A DNA stretch of 64,000 nucleotides from Arthrinium phaeospermum. Taxonomy: Eukaryota > Ascomycota > Sordariomycetes > Amphisphaeriales > Apiosporaceae. This document shows, piece after piece, positions 58,615 to 64,000 of the stretch (positions are counted from its first letter, which is position 1; each line of letters starts with the position of its first letter). The translations under genes were made by a program, and so were the position numbers. The notes under the pieces were generated by a model, which had not been told where the DNA came from, did no database searches, and saw only the letters and a list, made by a program, of their open reading frames with translations. Location of the stretch: assembly GCA_006503535.1 (NCBI GenBank), contig QYRS01000015.1, positions 124,001 through 188,000 of the forward strand, in the 5' to 3' direction.

Positions 58615-60133
58615 TTTTATGCATTATTTCTCATGATAACAGCTTTATTTTTTTTATGACTCACGGGATGGCCGAACCGAAAAAGGCTCAGGAGTCGAGG
58701 TCATATACTCAAGAGCAGGATATACCAGCGCGTCCATCGAGACGCACAACGGGAAGAAACAAACTTGGAGGATTCTTTTTCTGGGATACGCACGATGGGC
58801 TTGGATATTCCCGATGATTTGGCTACATCTGGCACACAGCGCTGTCCAGTATAGTAAATGCACAAAGAAGCGATTCACTTCACGGTGGTCGCTTCGAAAT
58901 CATCGCTTGCGCCGCAACTGCATCCAGTGGATGCCTGACTTTTTACCACGGATCCTGAGGATTAGGCATCTTCTCGATCCTCCAGAAGACTACAACAGCC
59001 ATCACCAAGACCCCCACAGCTAACTTCATCGCAGTGTCTAACCTTGTCCGGTTCCTCTCTTTCTTCTAGCGTCCCCAAGAGGTTCATCATAACCACCTCT
59101 TCAAGTCTGGAGTACCGCCCCTTTCCCGCTATACGATTGCTCGATCAAGCCGACAATCGAGAGCCGTTTCACCTCGTAAGAAGGTCCGCGAAGAAGCCGA
59201 GGAAGAATAACTGGCGTTTGCTGGCACGACAAAGCATTGATACATATCTGACCATGTAGGTCCAGCCCCTTTATCCTTCCACAAAGCAAGTAAGTAGTCT
59301 TCAGCATGCCGACGTACACAGTAGTCACGTCTAGTACCTATCAGACTTAACCCAGCCACTCCCTCAATCTGCATCTGAAACACTCCTAAGGAAGTAGAAG
59401 ATGTTGTGTCCCACCGTTTCCATACCTGACATACGCGACAAAATCAGCGTCCACAAGGCGAAGTTTCTAGGGGCGACAGCACAGGCTTGTTGGCCTTTAG
59501 TTATAAACTTGATGTACATTCGTGACTACCAAGGCACCATTGGATTAGAGGTGGTTGATTTCTAGATAAAACCTTCGTATTACATATAATAACATGGGGA
59601 ATTCTTTAGTCTCATTTTTCGATTGGACGGCACCGTGACCATCAACCCGACGACGTAGTGATATAAACGGGAAATGGTCGGCTTGTTGCCGACTCGTTTG
59701 ACATTATTAGTCTGTGTTTTGTATGTGTAGAGTGCAAATCTCTCTCCTCTTTTTCTCGATTATGCGCGTCAACATGGGGGCCTAGGGGGTATCCATAGAG
59801 GGCAATAGGGCAGCCATTCATTCCATCCGACTTCTTGTTCCGCTCTGCAACTCCTGTGTCTTTGAACAAGACAGCAAATCTGACTGACTGAACGACAACC
59901 AACGGGGAGGCGGCCCAAGAAAACCAAAATAGATTAGAAACTCTTCAAACCGCTCGAATCATCCACCAAAGAAGAACTCCCAAGTGAAACCCACTCCCAC
60001 TCCGTACTCGCTGAACCAGAACAAATGTGACCGGCCCAATCCGACCCAACAACCACCGAAATAAGCCGCGATGCCTCTGGGCTCAATGTAAACGATGGAG
60101 CCGAAGCCAAAATCGCGCAAGAGCAGCATATTC
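58615..60133. other. Convergent intergenic spacer
   Basis: 3' UTRs of the transporter and the RhoGAP. AT-rich near 59540-59610. No exon with recognisable content. Confidence 0.5.
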
Positions 60134-62860
60134 CTACGATTGCTGCCTAGCCCTTTCTTCATGCGTTGTGTGTACAGGCGGCGGAGAAGTAGGAAGCGGT
60201 ACGTTTTGTGGTTGAACAGACTTCTGCATCGCCTCTTCCACGGCACTCGGGCCGCGCCTTTCCTCCTCCTCTCTTCTGAGGTCGACACTCTTGTTGCGGA
60301 TAGGGAGGGGGCCATGGCTAAAATCACCAGGAGGTGACTTGGTCCTCTTCTGGTCGTGATTCTCCTTGGCTTCACGATACTTGGTCTTTATCCAACCCAA
60401 AGGACCTCGTGCTTCATCCCTCGCATCTCGACTTCCAGCTTCACTCTCTGCCAGCGTGGCAGCAATGTCGGATGATTCGCCGGTCCAGCTCTTCCTGGGA
60501 CGGTGACCGTGACCGCCACTTCCGATGGTGGACGTGCTCGTTTCAGCATGGCTATTGACCCCGAGGTTTTGGGTTTGGGCCGTTGCTGCATTAGCTAGTT
60601 CTTCCTTCTTCCTCGAAAAGCGCCAGCGTCGCTTTCTCTCTTGTTCGGCTTGTTCGGCCGTCGGCGCAGGGAGACTGTCGTACGCATGGTCCAAATCAGA
60701 GCCATCGTTATAGGATGAGTGCAAGGAGCCTGGCGGCGAACTCTTCGGCTTCAGTGTCTTGGTTGGCTCCTGTTGGACGGGAGCCGTATCCAGTGCACTA
60801 GTCGCGGGCACTTGAGAGGCCCTCGGCGTAGGCTCTGACGGGGTTTCAGTGGAAGCACCGTTCTCGGTCGGACTGGGCTCCGGACGGGACGCTTTCTCCA
60901 AGGGGTTGGCCTGCTCCATGGGGTTCGCTGATTCGTAAGCAGGCGAAACGGCGCCACCGGAATGAGGCAGCGAAGCTGTAGAACTTTGCGCACTAGGATT
61001 AGTACTACCGGGCATTCGCTTTTTCCGGAGCTTGTTTGGCTGCCGCTTCTCCGGGTCGGCTCCAGGCGAGCGCTGGAACAGAGTCGGCAAGTTCTTCTCG
61101 CGGCTCGGAGTTTCAACCGGCAACTCAAGAAGTCTATCCTGACTCCGCCCAGCGATATGGGCAGCGGGCATGAGTGTGGCGCCAGCATTTGTCCGGTTCT
61201 TTTCTGATGGGCTGGCGACTTCTTCTTTCACAGTTGGTGGGTGCCCAGCGGGGCTGGGAGAAGCCGGGTCAACGGCAACTGACGGCGATTCTTGACCTTG
61301 ACGCTGGAAACGGGCAGACGATATATGCGGCGATTTCTTGGAGGGGACGGTGTTGCTTCTCCCAAGACTGCCAGCAGGGGTCGTGGCCAAGCCAGGGCTT
61401 CCAGGCGTGGATGCGCCGTTGGAATGGCGGGAGTGCCTGGACGATGTCGAGCGATTCCGGCGGATTTTCCCGTCTCGGCTGACACTGTCAGCTGCCGCGC
61501 TAGCATTAGAGGAAGATCTATAAACTCCAGAGGCAGATCGCTTGGGTGCAGGTGTCGAGGGAGAGACGACAACAGGGGGGGCCGGTATGTATTTCTCAAT
61601 TACTTGCTTCGTTTTCTCGTCCGCGGCAGTCCCGGGCATGCCGATCAAGAAATGGTCCTGATTCTCAATAAGAAAGATGATGACGCATTGGTTGAGGCGG
61701 TACTCCTCGGGAGCCATGGCATGATTTGGGTGCGACAGCATGCCGGGCTGAAAGATAGCTGCCAGATTCTGAGCAGTCATGCGATTCTCGTCGGCCTTAG
61801 CGGCGAAAACGGCTAACAGATCGAGGATGTATAAGAGCAACTGTCGGTTGAGGGGCGGCAATGCCTTGATGAGGTCCTGGTACTGCTTGATAGCTTCCGT
61901 TTCATCGAAGTTGTCGACCAATTGGCTGCCTTCAATGTCACCTACAGCCTGCTTGGTATGCCCCCGCAAAGGATCGCGGAACTTCTCGTATAGATCAAGC
62001 GGCACAACAGGCTCCGGCAGGTCGTTCAGGTAGCGGCGAAGAACGTTGGCAGCATCGTGCACCGTATAACCATCCCATACGAGGCCTTTGCCATATCGGT
62101 CAGGCGAGTCAAACGCCACCTTCAACTCCTTGATGCGTTTCTCTGAGCCGCTGAGCCGGAAAATACCTTCGATACCAGTGGCTGTTGCATATTGGTTGTA
62201 AGCCTGTGTGTTCTTTTTCTCTCTCTTTGGCTGATAGATCCAAAGTTGTGTGGTAGCTTACCTTTTTCTTTCAGAAACACGCCGCATTTGGCCACCACTA
62301 TGGGCACATAACCATAGATATAGCTCTGACCGTTGTCGTCGACAAGCGATATAGCAACATTGGCGTAGGTGATGCTTTGTCGCAATGGCACACCAAAGAT
62401 GCCTTGCTGTCGGGCCTCTGTAGAAAATGCATAGTTAGCACCATAGCCCAGCGTCATCGCAGCTGGGAGGCATGGGTAGAATGGGCCTGGTTAGGCCCCA
62501 ATATGGTCCAGTAGCGGTCCAGAAGCTTGCTTGTTTGCAATGCGATATTTGACCAAGCAAGCAAGCAAACATGAGGTTGAATGGGCGGAGCAATGCAAAG
62601 GACCCGAACCAGATCAATCTAGCAACAATCGCATCGATGCGACTGATGCTTAGCAACACTGGGCGGGTGCAAGGGAGAGTGTTCAAGTTTGCCTTACCTT
62701 GGCTCTCTTGGTGTCTTGACTGAAGCTGGAACCTTTTCCACCACGACTTCAAGTCTCGCTTGCTGGGCGGCGACGCAGTGTTTGTAGAAGCGGACGGCTG
62801 GGCCTGTTGTTGGAGCTGTTGGGGCAGTGGTTTAGACGGGGATGCTGCTGCAGACGTCAT
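60134..62860 (-). CDS. RhoGAP protein, SAC7/BAG7-like
   Basis: Exons on the minus strand: 62860..62698, 62417..62262, 62181..60134, encoding 788 residues. The ATG at 62860 (MTSAAASPSKPLPQQLQQQ) is used; the upstream extension starts with TTG. Residues 1-55 are Gln/Ser/Pro-rich and end in a basic WWKRFQLQ segment. The SAC7-type lead-in GVPLRQSITYANVAISLVDD and PIVVAKCGVFLKEK come before the RhoGAP domain. Its arginine finger is in GIFRLSGS (Arg115). ENRMTAQNLAAIFQPGML is the conserved second RhoGAP block. From about residue 290 the protein is a long Ser/Pro/Glu-rich disordered tail with basic patches. Sac7 relatives switch off Rho1 in cell-wall integrity signalling. More than 2 kb of frame is intact. 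Confidence 0.92.
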
Positions 62861-64000
62861 TTCGTCGACAGTGACGCGCAAGTAAGCGCGATGCAGGCGG
62901 GATGAGGAGCAGGCTTCTGGATCGCCAATTTACAACAAACAAACAAGGTCGGGTATATGCGATTTGGATGTTGGAGCCCCAGGGCGGTCGGCACGTGTAT
63001 GCTGAGTGGCTTGGTTGGATAGTCGAGTAGTCGCTGCCGCCGTGGTGACCGGAGAGAAGGTGGCAGCCGTAATGGGTGGATGTTGGTGAGACTGCAATGC
63101 GACGAGGCGAAATGCGACCGGTCTGTGTTGGTGGCGCTGTTGGCGAGGGTGCTTGCTGTCTTTGCTACTGGATTGCGACGAGGCCCGGTGCTGTTCATTC
63201 GGAGCAAGGAGGGGATTCGACGGCAGGTCTGGGAAGAGAGCCCCTCGGGCGACGATCCGACGGGGGTATGGTTCTGAGTGTTCAGGTACGTGCGTGAGTG
63301 ATTGAAGTTCGTCAGGTGAAAGGAATGAGTGAGACGGACAGTCGAGGATGATGGAAGCAGTGTCGCTATTTTTGGACCGAATGGATTGGAGAGGTGACGC
63401 GAGAACAACAGGGCCCGTCTATCTATGCTGTTGAACGGGCTGTGTGGTACATATGGAAGGCAGGGTGTGTGGTGTGGGAGTGGGATTGAGTGAGGTGCGA
63501 CGAGACTGGATTGACTTGAGTTGACAGTGGGCGGGCAGTGTTTGGTTGCTTCAAGACCAAGACCAAGACAAGACAGGCAGGCAGCAAGAAGGCGCGCGCG
63601 CTCTCTCTCTCTTCTTTTTCTTCTTCTGCTTTTGCCCTTTCTCTTTCTCTTTCTCTTTCTCCCACTGGCTGCAGCTCAAGTTCAGGCTCGGGTCTGATCT
63701 GATCAGGTTCAGGTCCGGGCCAGGATACAATGCAGTGAAGGAGGTAGTATGTACCTACTTTGACGGTAGCAATTGGGGTTGCGACTCAGGTTAGGCACAG
63801 GGCTGGGCCTTTGCCTTGCTTGAGAGAGTGCGAGCAAGAGTCTGGAGTCAAGAAAATAAGAGGGCGGCGGGGGGGTTTGGATGCACAATGATTTGATCGA
63901 TGGAGGTGAAGGTGGTACTGTACATGTCAATCCCGGGACCCAAGGCCAGAAGCCCCAGAAGCCCAGGCGCCTCGATTCAGGCTAGCAGCCACCTTCCAAA
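62861..64000. other. RhoGAP promoter region with CT/TTC-rich tract
   Basis: No gene supported. A pyrimidine-rich block (CT)n then TTTCTC repeats lies at 63600-63660, reading purine-rich on the RhoGAP strand. A GGGGGG run is near 63870. Confidence 0.5.

Overview
The window is nuclear DNA of a filamentous ascomycete, most likely a member of the Sordariomycetes. Genes have many short introns (about 50-100 nt) with GTRAGT-type donors, CTAAC branch points and CAG/TAG acceptors. The encoded proteins are typical of Pezizomycotina. Intergenic DNA is rich in CT tracts and in TAGGTAGG/ACCTAGGT motifs.

Layout, left to right. 0-10 kb: the 3' part of a PWWP/LEDGF-like chromatin protein, NPL4 (Cdc48 cofactor), and the mitochondrial arginine-specific carbamoyl-phosphate synthetase large subunit on the minus strand. 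10-18 kb: a gene-poor stretch that holds a hidden two-exon small-protein gene (14408-14814, minus) and, in my reading, a multi-intron non-coding snoRNA host transcript (about 16.3-17.8 kb, minus). Two of its introns contain box C/D snoRNAs with guides complementary to conserved rRNA segments, equivalent to yeast snR41 (18S) and snR76 (25S). 18-25 kb: a conserved mitochondrial-looking protein, the tRNA m7G methyltransferase subunit TRM82, and a YDJ1/MAS5-type DnaJ chaperone with a CASQ farnesylation box. 26-34 kb: ENV7/STK16-like kinase, MSH1 (mitochondrial MutS homologue) and ribosomal stalk protein P0. 34-42 kb: an AMS1-type alpha-mannosidase and a CLIP-170-like CAP-Gly protein, both minus strand. 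44.5 kb: an intron-containing tRNA-Ser(GCT). 46-53 kb: a more accessory-looking stretch with a small membrane protein, a zeta-toxin-family P-loop protein, a methylisocitrate lyase/PEP-mutase-family enzyme and a Dal5-type MFS permease. 56-63 kb: an AAAP amino-acid transporter and a SAC7-like RhoGAP.

Most genes are housekeeping and are not functionally clustered. A strong technical signal runs through about 27.8-49.6 kb. Many conserved genes there, including the essential P0 gene, show single-base frame breaks, several of them at C/G or T homopolymers. Genes before 25 kb and after 50 kb read cleanly. I interpret these breaks mainly as assembly errors rather than pseudogenes.
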